A stretch of DNA of 64,000 nt from Candidatus Aquiluna sp. IMCC13023 (GCF_000257665.1 NZ_AJKR01000001.1:108270-172269), one strand, 5' to 3'; numbered from the stretch's first letter, positions 35,383 to 44,204 are shown. Notes: generated from the sequence alone by a model not told the origin. A program made the numbers and translations.

Positions 35383-36692
35383 AAAAGATAATCACAGTAA
35401 TTGCAGCAGCCACAATGTTGGTCACATTTGTTACACCTGCGAACGCGGCACCTGCGAAGTATTCGGTTTATCAAAAGACTCTTGCAACCTTTAGTTCCAG
35501 CGCAACAACATTGACCAGTCAGCAAAAAGCGCAGGTGCAAGTCGCTGTTGAGGCTAACCCCGCTGCAGAAAAGTTCATTTGCACGGGCATCAGGTATTAC
35601 TCGCAGCCAATGAGTGTAAATATCATGGTCCGCAAGCGAGCAAAAGCGTCCTGCGATTATGCAAAGCAGCTAAACCCTGCTCTTTCAACTTGGTTCCAAA
35701 ATAAGCCGACTCAAGCCAGAAGCTATGCGGGCAAGGTTCTCCTGACCGTAAAGAGCCAGGATGTTGCAAGCCTGGAAATGACCCTGGACATCTACGAGCC
35801 GTCTCTGGTGGCCGCTAAGTCTCAGGCTCTGATGACCGAATACCTGTCAAAGCAGACAGGAAAGAACGAAATTGAGATTCGCAATGGTGCAAATGTTACC
35901 CAGGCCGAATCTGATTTGCAGCTGGCCCGCCTTCAGGATTCCCTAAAGTTTTGGAGCCCTTTTTACGAACGCAAAATCATCGTTATTTTGTATACGGGAG
36001 AGGACGCATCCTGGGCATCAGCGCAGCTAAGTGCCGCTGGATATCAAAACTCTTCTCTCTTGAAAAGACTCGGTCCAGATGGGGTTTGCATGCAGTCACT
36101 CGCCTACTCCTCAGCAACGAATGACTATTTTGCGCATTGTATTCGCCCCAGCTCCTCAGGAATCAGGGAGTCCATAATTGCGGCACATGAGTACGCTCAC
36201 TTGCCTCTTTTGAGCCGATACAACAAACAAGGGATTCGCAATGCAGCCGCAAACCCAGTTTGGGCCAATGAGGGCGGCGCTGAATTTTTAGCGATGGGAC
36301 TTACCAGCGAGTCAGGCGGTGTCGGTGCAACCTATTTCTATAAGGTTCATTGGACCATGCTGGGGCGTGCAGAAGTAGCACCAAGTGCGGGCCTCAAGGA
36401 CACGATTAAATCCAAGTTGGCAACGATTACCAGCGAGGAAGTTGTCGCAATGATGCAGGACATGGAAACGCGTCCCGCATTGAGCAGCCAATCTCCGTAT
36501 GCAACTGGGAAATGGGCAACCGAGCTCTTGGTTGCTGTCTATGGGGTGGATGCTTACCTTGCATATTTAGACGCACTTAGCCCTCAGGTGTTATGGAAGA
36601 CTGCCTTTGAGAACACCTTTGGCGTGAGTGTGAATGCCTTCTACGAAAAATTGACACCTCATTTTCAATGGATTGGCAAAACATACGGCTAA
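35379..36692 (+). CDS. Exported HExxH metallopeptidase-like protein with shared ~96-aa module
   Basis: 437 residues from ATG 35379 (GGGG 8 nt upstream); the longer GTG frame from 35349 lies inside the integrase. Signal peptide KKIITVIAAATMLVTFVTPANA. Residues about 30-125 are a module nearly identical (79 of 96 by hand) to the C-terminus of the trypsin-like protein in this element; its RAKASCDYAKQLNP segment recalls degenerate OmpA-type domains. The C-terminal half carries HEYAH (His 270, Glu 271, His 274) and NEGGAE (297-302), the HExxH plus downstream Glu arrangement of gluzincins. Probable secreted zinc protease; family not recognised. Confidence 0.75.
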   Translation: MKKIITVIAAATMLVTFVTPANAAPAKYSVYQKTLATFSSSATTLTSQQKAQVQVAVEANPAAEKFICTGIRYYSQPMSVNIMVRKRAKASCDYAKQLNPALSTWFQNKPTQARSYAGKVLLTVKSQDVASLEMTLDIYEPSLVAAKSQALMTEYLSKQTGKNEIEIRNGANVTQAESDLQLARLQDSLKFWSPFYERKIIVILYTGEDASWASAQLSAAGYQNSSLLKRLGPDGVCMQSLAYSSATNDYFAHCIRPSSSGIRESIIAAHEYAHLPLLSRYNKQGIRNAAANPVWANEGGAEFLAMGLTSESGGVGATYFYKVHWTMLGRAEVAPSAGLKDTIKSKLATITSEEVVAMMQDMETRPALSSQSPYATGKWATELLVAVYGVDAYLAYLDALSPQVLWKTAFENTFGVSVNAFYEKLTPHFQWIGKTYG

Positions 36693-37001
36693 AGAGCCAA
36701 ATGGAGAGACGCTGCTCAGCCCAACTGTTATCTGATAACAAGGGCCAAGTGTGAATGCCTAAAAGCGGAAATTGACGCTCAGCTTCTACTAACAGTGATG
36801 AGCTAAACGGAAACAAGTTTGAGCCTCTGTTAGCCGTTAACCGCAGAACTAAAGGGTTGTTCAGTTGGTGGTTCACGCTGTTAGTAGATAAGCGCTGAGG
36901 CAGTAGCCCGCTCTGAGTGCCCACTGGCTAAGTTGCTGGGTATAGAGTGAAAGCGCGTCTAGTGACTAAGGCTAGAACGAAAAATTTGTGGGGGAGTTCA
37001 G
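36693..37001. other. Intergenic region with inverted repeats inside the element
   Basis: 309 nt without a gene. It holds GTTATC-T-GATAAC (36727-36739) and a long-range imperfect inverted repeat: CTCAGC (36778-36783) plus CTACTAACAG (36786-36795) pairing with CTGTTAGTAG (36878-36887) plus GCTGAG (36894-36899). AGTGTGAATGCCT (36748-36760) also occurs at 36627-36639 inside the preceding gene. The promoter of the lipoprotein gene must lie here; I see no clear -35/-10. Confidence 0.4.
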
Positions 37002-38600
37002 ATGCGTAAATTCTTGTCCTTAGCTTTGGTTCTTACGATGCTGTCTGGATGCGCGTCACCTTCAGCGGAAGAGGCCAGCGAAACTTCGGATGCAGTTGCG
37101 CCTGTGGCGACTGAGTCACCAACCGAAGTCCAAGCCGAGGAAGAAGAAGTTGTTCAGCTGACGGTAGCTGGGTCACTCTTGAACCAATTACAAGCTGCGT
37201 ATCCGCAGTGTGGATACAACGACGACTTTGACCGCGGACCAACCTTCTACGAACAGGTATGTAGAAATCATTATCCACTGCCGACTTCAGAGGAGCCTGG
37301 GCTTAACCTTTACTCTCAGCTACCAAGCCCACGAACACCAGTTGGACTCCAGGAGCACCTTCTAAAAATTTACCAATTTGCCAAAGAACTGAAGCCAATT
37401 GAGAGAGAAAACGTAGTTTTACCGAGTGCCGACGTTCAAATGCAGCAAATCATCACGGAGATTGAAAACAGACTCTTGGCGATTTGGCGTCCTCTAGGTA
37501 TTACAGAAGTCGCAGGTAAGCGAATTTGGGTCAATGAGACCGATTGGGATGCTTGGCAGGCCTGGGCTAAAAGTAATGGGGCGAATAGCCAACAGCTTGC
37601 ACTCTGGGACAAGCAATCTGGATTCTTCGGAATCCATTGCTGGGTAACGGCAGAGTCATACTGTGTTTCAAGTGACTTTTATAACGGAGTAAAGCATACG
37701 ACTACAGTCCTCGGCAGCAATTTCAGCGGTAATAACACCTACGAGACTGCTGCACACGAAATGCTGCACACGCTGCAGGGCGAGATTCAGTTTCGTGACA
37801 AGTGCTGGTGGACTGAGGGAACAGCACAGGTGTTCAGCAACGTCATTGGATACTCAGGGCGAGTTGAGCAGGTCAGGCTCCTAAACGAGCGAACAGGAAT
37901 TCAGAAATATTCTGAATCTGAAGTGCAAGCTATGTATTCAAAAGGCACAATTTGTGACTTTGACAATTTTGACGATGAAGCAAGATATTCGGTAGGCCAG
38001 TTCGCAGTGGAGTACTTGCTGCTGAATTGGACGCTGGAAACTTTCTTTGACTTCTGGTTGGAAGCTGACAGCGTTGGCTGGGATGATGCCGTCAGAAATG
38101 TGCTCGGCACCGAGCCAGATGCTCTAGACGCCGCATTTGCAAAGCACCTTCTTCAAACTGCAAAGGGTGAGGTCGCGGATGCTGACTACCAAAGGCCTTG
38201 GGATAAGAAATGGGTTCAAGAGCTATTGGCTGAAGAACCTAAAAGAGTTGGCCTAAAGATAATGCTTGAGGTTGTAAATGGAGCCTCCTACCCACAATTT
38301 TTGGTGGAGGCCAACTCCGATGACCAGACTGAAGGGGCAAAGTGGCTCAAAGCCAGCTTGACCTCAGGCAGAGTCCGACTCAACTTTGGAACTTTTCGTC
38401 AATATCAAGTGGTCCAAAATGCATTCATTGCCTGGCCCATGGGGCAACAGGGCGACTCGCCATCATTCAACATTCCACTGCAAATACCACTTATTTATGA
38501 CCCAACAGTAGACGAAGTGCTAATTGTGATCGACCAAACCAAGATGACTGTTTCAGGCAAAGCAATCTATGGCGGTCAAGTGGAGTTCAAGCTGGACTGA
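37002..38600 (+). CDS. Exported lipoprotein with HExxH motif (putative metallopeptidase)
   Basis: 532 residues. Lipobox LSGC (Cys near residue 17), acidic Ser/Glu/Thr linker to about 50, then a mostly unfamiliar globular domain. HEMLH at 252-256 (TAAHEMLHTLQGE) and WWTEGTAQVF with Glu near 272 form a gluzincin-like zinc site. Six or more Cys in the ectodomain (for example CGYNDDF, CRNHYP, HCWVTAESYC, DKCWW, TICDFDN) suggest disulfides. Last ~150 residues look like a beta-sheet domain. ATG with GGGGGAG ribosome site. No family recognised; membrane-anchored protease is the best inference. Confidence 0.65.
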   Translation: MRKFLSLALVLTMLSGCASPSAEEASETSDAVAPVATESPTEVQAEEEEVVQLTVAGSLLNQLQAAYPQCGYNDDFDRGPTFYEQVCRNHYPLPTSEEPGLNLYSQLPSPRTPVGLQEHLLKIYQFAKELKPIERENVVLPSADVQMQQIITEIENRLLAIWRPLGITEVAGKRIWVNETDWDAWQAWAKSNGANSQQLALWDKQSGFFGIHCWVTAESYCVSSDFYNGVKHTTTVLGSNFSGNNTYETAAHEMLHTLQGEIQFRDKCWWTEGTAQVFSNVIGYSGRVEQVRLLNERTGIQKYSESEVQAMYSKGTICDFDNFDDEARYSVGQFAVEYLLLNWTLETFFDFWLEADSVGWDDAVRNVLGTEPDALDAAFAKHLLQTAKGEVADADYQRPWDKKWVQELLAEEPKRVGLKIMLEVVNGASYPQFLVEANSDDQTEGAKWLKASLTSGRVRLNFGTFRQYQVVQNAFIAWPMGQQGDSPSFNIPLQIPLIYDPTVDEVLIVIDQTKMTVSGKAIYGGQVEFKLD

Positions 38601-38686
38601 ATTGAGACTTATTGGGCAGCCACGCCCCTCTCGTCCCTGAACTGCGAGAAAGAACCAACAGCACTGCTCCATAGCAATAACCCTCC

Positions 38687-39889
38687 TCAGCCTTGAGCCT
38701 TCACGGTTAGGAGAACTTTTCCTGCGTAGCTGCGAGCCTGTGTCGGTTTGTTCTGATACCAGGTGGACAATGATGGATTGAGCTGTCTGGCGTAATCGCA
38801 GGCGGCCTTAGCTCTCTTGCGAACCATGATGTTCACGCTCATGGGTTGCGAATAGTACCGAATACCTGTGCAAATAAATTTCTCTGCATCTGGGTTGGCA
38901 TCAAGGATGGCTTTTACTTGCGTCTTTTGCAGAGTTGTCAGTCCAGTCACGCTTGACTTGAATGTCGCAAGGGTCTTCTGACGAGAAGCCGCTGCAACGT
39001 ACTTTTCCGCTGCTCTAATTATGTCCAGGCCCAAATATGCAGGAAAGATACCGACTGTCGCATCGGACCCATCAGGAGTTCCACTGGCGGAGCCCATCCA
39101 GCCATTGGGTACTGACGAATCATTGCCATAGCAGTTCTTGATGCCGAGCGGCCAATTTGTCACGCCAAAGTACTTGAAGTCATCGCCGTCCCTTAGGTAA
39201 TAGCCAGACCCTGAGTCGCCGTCACAGGTCTGCGGACCATTTTGAGGTTGAGCAACCGAAAAGAGATTCGTTGGGTACGGTACGCCTCTGGACCACCGGA
39301 GGTGCTGCCTGATTCTCTGACTTGCTTCGGCTGGTGTAAGTAGACTGAAAGCAGTGGTCTTGGGGAGCACCGCGCGAGGATTCTTTTTAGAATCAACTCT
39401 TTCCTCATAGCTTTGATGCCCATAACCTGTAAACATCAGCTCTGCATTTGAGTTGGAAAGAGACAAGGCCTCCTGCTCCGAGACCAGCGACGCGGTAGTG
39501 ACATCCGACAATGGCTTTTCCAGCACCAACACCCCGAAATCATTTAGGTCAACTGAAACGCCAGGAACTCGGTAGGCATAGTTTGGGTGGTAAAAACGCT
39601 TAATGACCCTCGCTGAGTTGCTATCCGTTAGTCTCCATGTTGTTCGGAATCCAGGCTTGAGAGCGCGAATTTCACCCTCAACGCCTTGGTAGCTCAGGCA
39701 ATGACCAGCAGTCAACACAATCCTTGGGGCGTAAAGAAAGCCCGTACAGCCGCCCAGTGAAACAACCCTAGGGTTTCCAGGGTCCTCCTGGCCTCCATCA
39801 AGTGCGCTGGCAGGTGCAACTCCTGCAAGTACCAGCGTAAATATTGCAACAAACCAAATCGGTTTTCTCGCCCAGTTCTTAGATTTCAT
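38687..39889 (-). CDS. Secreted trypsin-like serine protease with shared ~96-aa module
   Basis: 400 residues. Signal peptide (about 1-29), then a chymotrypsin-fold domain with catalytic His63 in LTAGHC, Asp117 in LNDFGVLVLE and Ser226 in CDGDSGSG. Residues about 303-400 are the same module as in the element's first metallopeptidase (FICTGIRYYSQPMSVNIM identical). Convergent with the lipoprotein gene, 86 nt apart. The module ends the protein here but begins the other, so it is a true shuffled domain. Extracellular proteolysis is the likely job; target unknown. Confidence 0.88.
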   Translation of the reverse strand: MKSKNWARKPIWFVAIFTLVLAGVAPASALDGGQEDPGNPRVVSLGGCTGFLYAPRIVLTAGHCLSYQGVEGEIRALKPGFRTTWRLTDSNSARVIKRFYHPNYAYRVPGVSVDLNDFGVLVLEKPLSDVTTASLVSEQEALSLSNSNAELMFTGYGHQSYEERVDSKKNPRAVLPKTTAFSLLTPAEASQRIRQHLRWSRGVPYPTNLFSVAQPQNGPQTCDGDSGSGYYLRDGDDFKYFGVTNWPLGIKNCYGNDSSVPNGWMGSASGTPDGSDATVGIFPAYLGLDIIRAAEKYVAAASRQKTLATFKSSVTGLTTLQKTQVKAILDANPDAEKFICTGIRYYSQPMSVNIMVRKRAKAACDYARQLNPSLSTWYQNKPTQARSYAGKVLLTVKAQG

Positions 39890-40095
39890 GTTCCCTGCAC
39901 CCCAATCAGTCAGCCTCCCCCAATGAAGGCTAATTTCAGGCTACCCCTAGAACGCCCCCGTATCCAAGTAATGCTGTCCCCGAAAGGTGGTAGCAGGTGG
40001 TAGCAGGATTTGTCGTAGGGGTCCATTAATGTATAAAGCAACAACTAAACAAGGAAGTTCTGCACGCGGCGCTCGCTGCGATGCAAGAGGGGGTC
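39890..40095. other. Right end of the element, non-coding, with arm-site candidates
   Basis: No gene. It contains GGTAGCAG twice (39989-39996, 39999-40006) and AGGAAGTTCTGCA (40052-40064), mirroring the left end. It abuts the right direct repeat. Confidence 0.55.
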
Positions 40096-40246
40096 ATAGG
40101 GGGAGAATCCCCCTAAATCCAAGGGAAATGCTTACAACTAGATGGCAATAAGCGATTATCCATTAGGCTATGGCGGGGCTAAAACCCCAAGCCGACCTGG
40201 CGCAATTGGTAGCGCACCACTCTTGTAAAGTGGGGGTTACGGGTTC
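40096..40246. repeat. Right 151-bp direct repeat of the element
   Basis: Exact duplicate of 33904-34054, ending in the T-loop of tRNA-Thr. Here it continues into an intact tRNA 3' end, so this junction carries the chromosomal side of the attachment site. Confidence 0.9.
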
Positions 40247-40263
40247 GAGTCCCGTGGTCGGCT
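40191..40263 (+). tRNA. tRNA-Thr (anticodon TGT)
   Basis: Acceptor GCCGACC/GGTCGGC with discriminator T, D-arm GCGC/GCGC, anticodon loop CTTGTAA giving TGT, T-arm ACGGG-TTCGAGT-CCCGT. All arms pair. It is the functional copy rebuilt at the right end of the element. CCA not encoded. Confidence 0.95.
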
Positions 40264-40275
40264 CTGTGTTTATTG

Positions 40276-41364
40276 CTAGTTTCTAGGTCGAAGTTCCGCA
40301 ACCATTGGGCAATTGAATGGGTTCACGTTGTTGCTAAGACCCACCTTGTTCAAGTGCTTCATGATAGCCAGGTAGCTAGAGAACAAGTTCATCTCAACCA
40401 TTGTGACGTCATTCTTGCGGCAGAACTCAGAAACCATCTCGTGGGTCCTGCGAAGGTATGGCCTTGCCATTGATGGAAACAAGTGATGCTCAACCTGGTA
40501 GTTCAAACCACCCATTAGGTTGTCCTTCAACCAGCTGCCGCGAATGTTTCTAGAGGTAAGAACCTGCCTAGAGAAGAAATCCAGCTTGCTGTCTTTTTCA
40601 ATAAGGGGCATTCCCTTGTGGTTTGGGGCAAAGGCTGCTCCCATGAAAAAACCAAACGTCATCATCATTGCGAACCAAAGTGCGATCGCCCAAAGCCATC
40701 CGAACATCCAGGCCATTACGAAGTAGGGCGCCGTCTGGCGGACCATCATGAGGCTGAATTCCAAAATCTTTATACCTACGGACCTGTCCTTGCGGCCAAG
40801 ACCGGCAAAGGAGTCAACTAGCAAATCAAAACCTGTGAAAAGAAGAAGGAATGGGAACAGGTAGCCCTGGCGATCAGAAAGCCAACGCTCCGGTCCTTTT
40901 TTTGATTCTTTAGATTCGGTAGTGAAGCTTAAAACCCGGATGGCAATGTCCGGATCTTCTCCGATTTGATTTGGGCGCTGGTGGTGCTTATTGTGCTTTT
41001 TTAGCCAGAAGCCGTAGCTCAGGCCCGCAAACAGGTTTGCGAGTATCAAGCCGAGCCAGTCGTTGGCTTTGTTGTTTTTGAAGACCTGACGGTGCGATGC
41101 CTCATGGGCAATAAATCCATACTGCGCGCTCATGATTCCAAGGAGGCCTGCGAGAACGAAACCGGCAACTATCCACCATTGGCTCTGCTGCAATGCGTAG
41201 CCGGTAAAGCCAGCACCTACCCAAAGAGCTGATGCAATCAAGCTGATAACTACAAGCCGCATTATATAGAAGCTTGGACGCTTAGTAAGCAGGCCCGCTT
41301 CTCTAACTTGCTCGAGAATTAGGCTGAAGTTAGTTGGGGTTCTGGTTTCGGAAGCAATGCTCAT
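40276..41364 (-). CDS. Membrane fatty acid desaturase
   Basis: 362 residues with four transmembrane helices in two pairs (about 45-85 and 190-240) and the three His boxes HEASH (near 110), HNKHHQRPN (near 146) and QVEHHLFPS (near 310), which hold the di-iron centre. The third box with a leading Gln is typical of front-end or linoleoyl-CoA-like desaturases. It inserts double bonds into acyl chains, probably to keep membranes fluid in the cold. It is chromosomal, right flank of the element. Confidence 0.9.
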   Translation of the reverse strand: MSIASETRTPTNFSLILEQVREAGLLTKRPSFYIMRLVVISLIASALWVGAGFTGYALQQSQWWIVAGFVLAGLLGIMSAQYGFIAHEASHRQVFKNNKANDWLGLILANLFAGLSYGFWLKKHNKHHQRPNQIGEDPDIAIRVLSFTTESKESKKGPERWLSDRQGYLFPFLLLFTGFDLLVDSFAGLGRKDRSVGIKILEFSLMMVRQTAPYFVMAWMFGWLWAIALWFAMMMTFGFFMGAAFAPNHKGMPLIEKDSKLDFFSRQVLTSRNIRGSWLKDNLMGGLNYQVEHHLFPSMARPYLRRTHEMVSEFCRKNDVTMVEMNLFSSYLAIMKHLNKVGLSNNVNPFNCPMVAELRPRN

Positions 41365-41435
41365 TTCCTAAGTCTACGTGTCATGGCTCAAGTGTTGCTG
41401 TGAAACGCAATAACAATAAGTGTCATACTGATGAA

Positions 41436-42833
41436 GTGAAAGCGACGCGGCTTGAAAGTGACCTGCTTGGCGGTAGAAATATCCCAAATGAGGCCTACTG
41501 GGGTGTCCATACCCTCAGAGCAGTAGAGAATTTTCCAATCAGTGGAGTCCCGATCGGCCACTACCGATCACTAATAAGAGGCCTTGGCTTTATAAAAGAA
41601 GCTTCGGCGTCAGCCAACCTAAAACTTGGAGTCATAACTGCCGAAATCGCAGATCCAATAATCAAGGCTTGCATTGAAGTTAGAGACGGCAAGTTTGATG
41701 ATCAGTTTGTAGTGGATGCGATTCAAGGCGGTGCCGGAACATCAACAAACATGAATGCAAATGAAGTCATCTGCAATCGAGCTTTAGAAATTGCCGGCTT
41801 TGAAAAAGGCGAGTACCAGCACATTCACCCGCTGAACCACGTGAACGCGTCTCAATCAACCAACGATGTTTATCCGACTGCAATAAGGGTTTCGATGATC
41901 ATTGAGATAAGGGCATTACTGGAGGAGATTGCATTCCTTCGTTCGACCATCGATAACAAGGCAGAAGAGTTTTCTGAAGTCCTGAAGATGGGTAGAACGC
42001 AGCTTCAAGATGCAGTCCCGATGACTCTTGGTCAGGAATTTGCCGCTTGGTCTCAGACGCTTAGCGAGGATGAGGGCCGTCTACAGGAAATGATTCCTTT
42101 GTTGAGTGAGATAAATCTTGGCGGCACAGCCATCGGAACAAAGCTAAACACTCCTACCGGTTACTCGCAGCTGGTGACAGACGGGCTTAGTGAGATTTGT
42201 GAACATAAGTTCTTTCCTGCTGTGAACCTCATCGAGGCAACCAGTGACACCGGAGTTTTTGTGTCGGTCTCAAGCACCTTCAAGCGCTTTGCCACCAAGA
42301 TGTCCAAGATCTCAAATGACCTCAGATTGCTTTCATCAGGTCCTAGGGCTGGCATCAACGAGATAAACCTTCCTGCGAGGCAAGCCGGGTCTTCGATCAT
42401 GCCCGGCAAGGTAAACCCGGTAATTCCTGAGGCGGTAAACGAGATTGCCTTCACGGTGATCGGAAACGACCTAATAGTTACGATGGCGGCCGAAGCTGGT
42501 CAGTTGCAGCTCAACGCATTCGAGCCAATTATCGCAAGGTCGTTGATGATGAGTGTTGTATACCTTCGTCAAGGCTGTCACATTCTTGCCAAGTTCTGCA
42601 TCAGCGGAATCACCGCCAATGTTGAGCACCTCAGGCTTACGGTTGAAAACTCAATTGGCCTCGCCACCGCACTTGCTCCGAAGCTCGGTTATGAAAAGAC
42701 CTCTTTGATTGCCAAGCACGCGGCCGAGATGAACATGTCGGTCCGGGAAGCAGTGATGGATCTGGGTCTAATGACCGAAGAAGAATTCAATGCGCTTCTA
42801 GGTGACGTTAGAAAGCTAACAGGCCAGGACTAA
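41436..42833 (+). CDS. aspA: Aspartate ammonia-lyase
   Basis: 465 residues from GTG 41436; the open frame runs back to 41334 but that part overlaps the desaturase gene and does not align with the family. Seen: RLESDLLGGRNIPNEAYWGVHT, NANEVICNRALEIAG, VNASQSTNDVYPTA, GRTQLQDAVPMTLGQEF and the catalytic loop GSSIMPGKVNPVIPEAVNEI. The VIPE ending favours aspartase over fumarase (which has PTQ). It releases ammonia from aspartate to form fumarate. CATACT 6 nt before the GTG suggests a leaderless mRNA. Confidence 0.87.
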   Translation: MKATRLESDLLGGRNIPNEAYWGVHTLRAVENFPISGVPIGHYRSLIRGLGFIKEASASANLKLGVITAEIADPIIKACIEVRDGKFDDQFVVDAIQGGAGTSTNMNANEVICNRALEIAGFEKGEYQHIHPLNHVNASQSTNDVYPTAIRVSMIIEIRALLEEIAFLRSTIDNKAEEFSEVLKMGRTQLQDAVPMTLGQEFAAWSQTLSEDEGRLQEMIPLLSEINLGGTAIGTKLNTPTGYSQLVTDGLSEICEHKFFPAVNLIEATSDTGVFVSVSSTFKRFATKMSKISNDLRLLSSGPRAGINEINLPARQAGSSIMPGKVNPVIPEAVNEIAFTVIGNDLIVTMAAEAGQLQLNAFEPIIARSLMMSVVYLRQGCHILAKFCISGITANVEHLRLTVENSIGLATALAPKLGYEKTSLIAKHAAEMNMSVREAVMDLGLMTEEEFNALLGDVRKLTGQD

Positions 42834-42845
42834 TTTCGCCGCCAG

Positions 42846-43577
42846 CTAGATAAAGCTGGCCACTGCCCAAGTTATTAGGGGCGCAAGGACTAGAGCGGGC
42901 AGCATGTCTGCGACCGACACCATTCTGATTTGCAAAACCCTGAGTCCGGTTCCTAGCAGTAGAACCCCACCGGTGGCAGTAATTGACGCCACAAGCGCAT
43001 CGCTCATGAGAGCTCCGGCGCTCGCAGCTAATAGGGTCAATAGCCCCTGCCAGATACCGACTGGAATCGCTGCAAATGCAACGCCCCACCCAAGTGCTGC
43101 CGCGAAGGCAACCGAGGTCAAACCGTCCAGGGTGGATTTCAGAGCTAGGACATCAAAACCTTGCCCTAAGCCATCCTGAAGTGCTCCGAGCACAGCCATG
43201 GGTCCAATTGTGAAAAGCAAAGAGGCATTGACAAAGCCCTCTATGAATTTTTCTTTATCTCCGCCTCGAGAGGCTTTTAGCTGGAGCCAAGTGCCGAAGT
43301 GGGAAAGGCGTTGCTCAATCCTGAGCATTGAACCAAGAACGCTGCCAAGCACCAAGGATGCCAAAACCACTAGCAGGGTTCCTGCGGAACTGACCGCAGC
43401 TACAAAAGAAGTATCCGTGAGGGCTATCAGGTTGAGGCCACCGATAACCAGCACCACCAAACCCAGGGCATCGGTCAGCGTGCGGGAAATGTTTGCAGGA
43501 AGTCTGTGACCAAGACCTACGCCGATGCCTGCGCCAATCAAGATGGAAAAGACATTAATGATTGTTCCCAAGGTCAC
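42846..43577 (-). CDS. DUF554 family membrane protein
   Basis: 243 residues with six or seven hydrophobic helices. The GTIINVFSILIGAGIGVGLGHRLP opening and GLVVLVIGGLNLIA, GSVLGSMLRIEQRL pieces match DUF554. It is conserved in bacteria and of unknown transport or other function. Convergent with aspA, 12 nt apart. Confidence 0.85.
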   Translation of the reverse strand: MTLGTIINVFSILIGAGIGVGLGHRLPANISRTLTDALGLVVLVIGGLNLIALTDTSFVAAVSSAGTLLVVLASLVLGSVLGSMLRIEQRLSHFGTWLQLKASRGGDKEKFIEGFVNASLLFTIGPMAVLGALQDGLGQGFDVLALKSTLDGLTSVAFAAALGWGVAFAAIPVGIWQGLLTLLAASAGALMSDALVASITATGGVLLLGTGLRVLQIRMVSVADMLPALVLAPLITWAVASFI

Positions 43578-43624
43578 CTTTTCTTATGATTCCGGTAAGA
43601 ATCAAAAGACTACTTAATAGCTGA

Positions 43625-44029
43625 CTAGTCTTTTTTCTCCTGGAAGCTAATCGATACAGAGTTGATGCAATAACGGTTACCCGTTGGAGTTTGTGGCGCA
43701 TCGTCGAAAAGGTGGCCTAGGTGGCTACCGCACTTCGCACATCTGACTTCAGTTCTCACCATGCCGTGAGCGCGATCCTCCAGGTACTCAATAGCCTCGT
43801 TCTTGAGAGACTTATAAAAAGAAGGCCAGCCGCAGTGTGAATCAAATTTTGCTTCTGCTTCGAAGAGCTCAGCGCCACAACCTCGGCAGCTGTAGGTGCC
43901 CACTCGCTTTTCTTCCAGGAGATCTCCGGTGTAGGCGCGTTCGGTTCCTGCCAAGCGCAAAACCTGATATTCAAACTCGGAAAGCTCTTCGCGCCACTGC
44001 TGGTCGGTCTTGAAAATTTCGTATTTCAA
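43625..44029 (-). CDS. msrB: Peptide-methionine (R)-S-oxide reductase
   Basis: 134 residues. Two CxxC zinc knuckles (CRGCG near 49, CAKCG near 98), substrate loop FDSHCGWPSFYKSL, HLGHLFDDAP and catalytic Cys in RYCINSVSISF. Reduces R-methionine sulfoxide in proteins using thioredoxin. Confidence 0.95.
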   Translation of the reverse strand: MKYEIFKTDQQWREELSEFEYQVLRLAGTERAYTGDLLEEKRVGTYSCRGCGAELFEAEAKFDSHCGWPSFYKSLKNEAIEYLEDRAHGMVRTEVRCAKCGSHLGHLFDDAPQTPTGNRYCINSVSISFQEKKD

Positions 44030-44204
44030 TCAAAATCACCTCTTCAATACTTTATAACCGTTGGGTAACACATTCCATACCGAGAAATATCGCTGTCTTT
44101 TTTGTGTGGAATCCCCTAGAGTGGGTCAGGTCGAGCTGTGACCGAGGTTAAGCTTGATGCATTTGTGAGTTACGCAAATGGAACAAGCAACAGGAGCAGC
44201 AAAA

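Larger units (their letters stand above)
33904..40246. mobile_element. Integrative element in tRNA-Thr carrying integrase and three exported proteases
   Basis: Boundaries are 151-bp perfect direct repeats. Inside are a tyrosine integrase, two HExxH metallopeptidase-like proteins and a trypsin-like protease; no replication, conjugation, capsid or toxin-antitoxin genes are visible. Just inside each end are paired GGTAGCAG repeats with 10-nt period (34169-34186; 39989-40006), probably integrase arm sites, and a 13-bp inverted pair TGCAGAACTTCCT (34200-34212) / AGGAAGTTCTGCA (40052-40064). The duplicated block lies on the 5' side of the tRNA, so the intact right-hand tRNA uses a promoter and 5' half brought by the element. 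It is probably still excisable in principle. Confidence 0.85.

Noticed and set aside
36577..36924. Minus-strand 115-residue frame in the element gap
   Set aside because: Covers the end of the metallopeptidase gene and inverted repeats; no ribosome site or domain.
33904..40246. Calling the element a prophage or plasmid
   Set aside because: No structural, packaging, replication or transfer genes are present.
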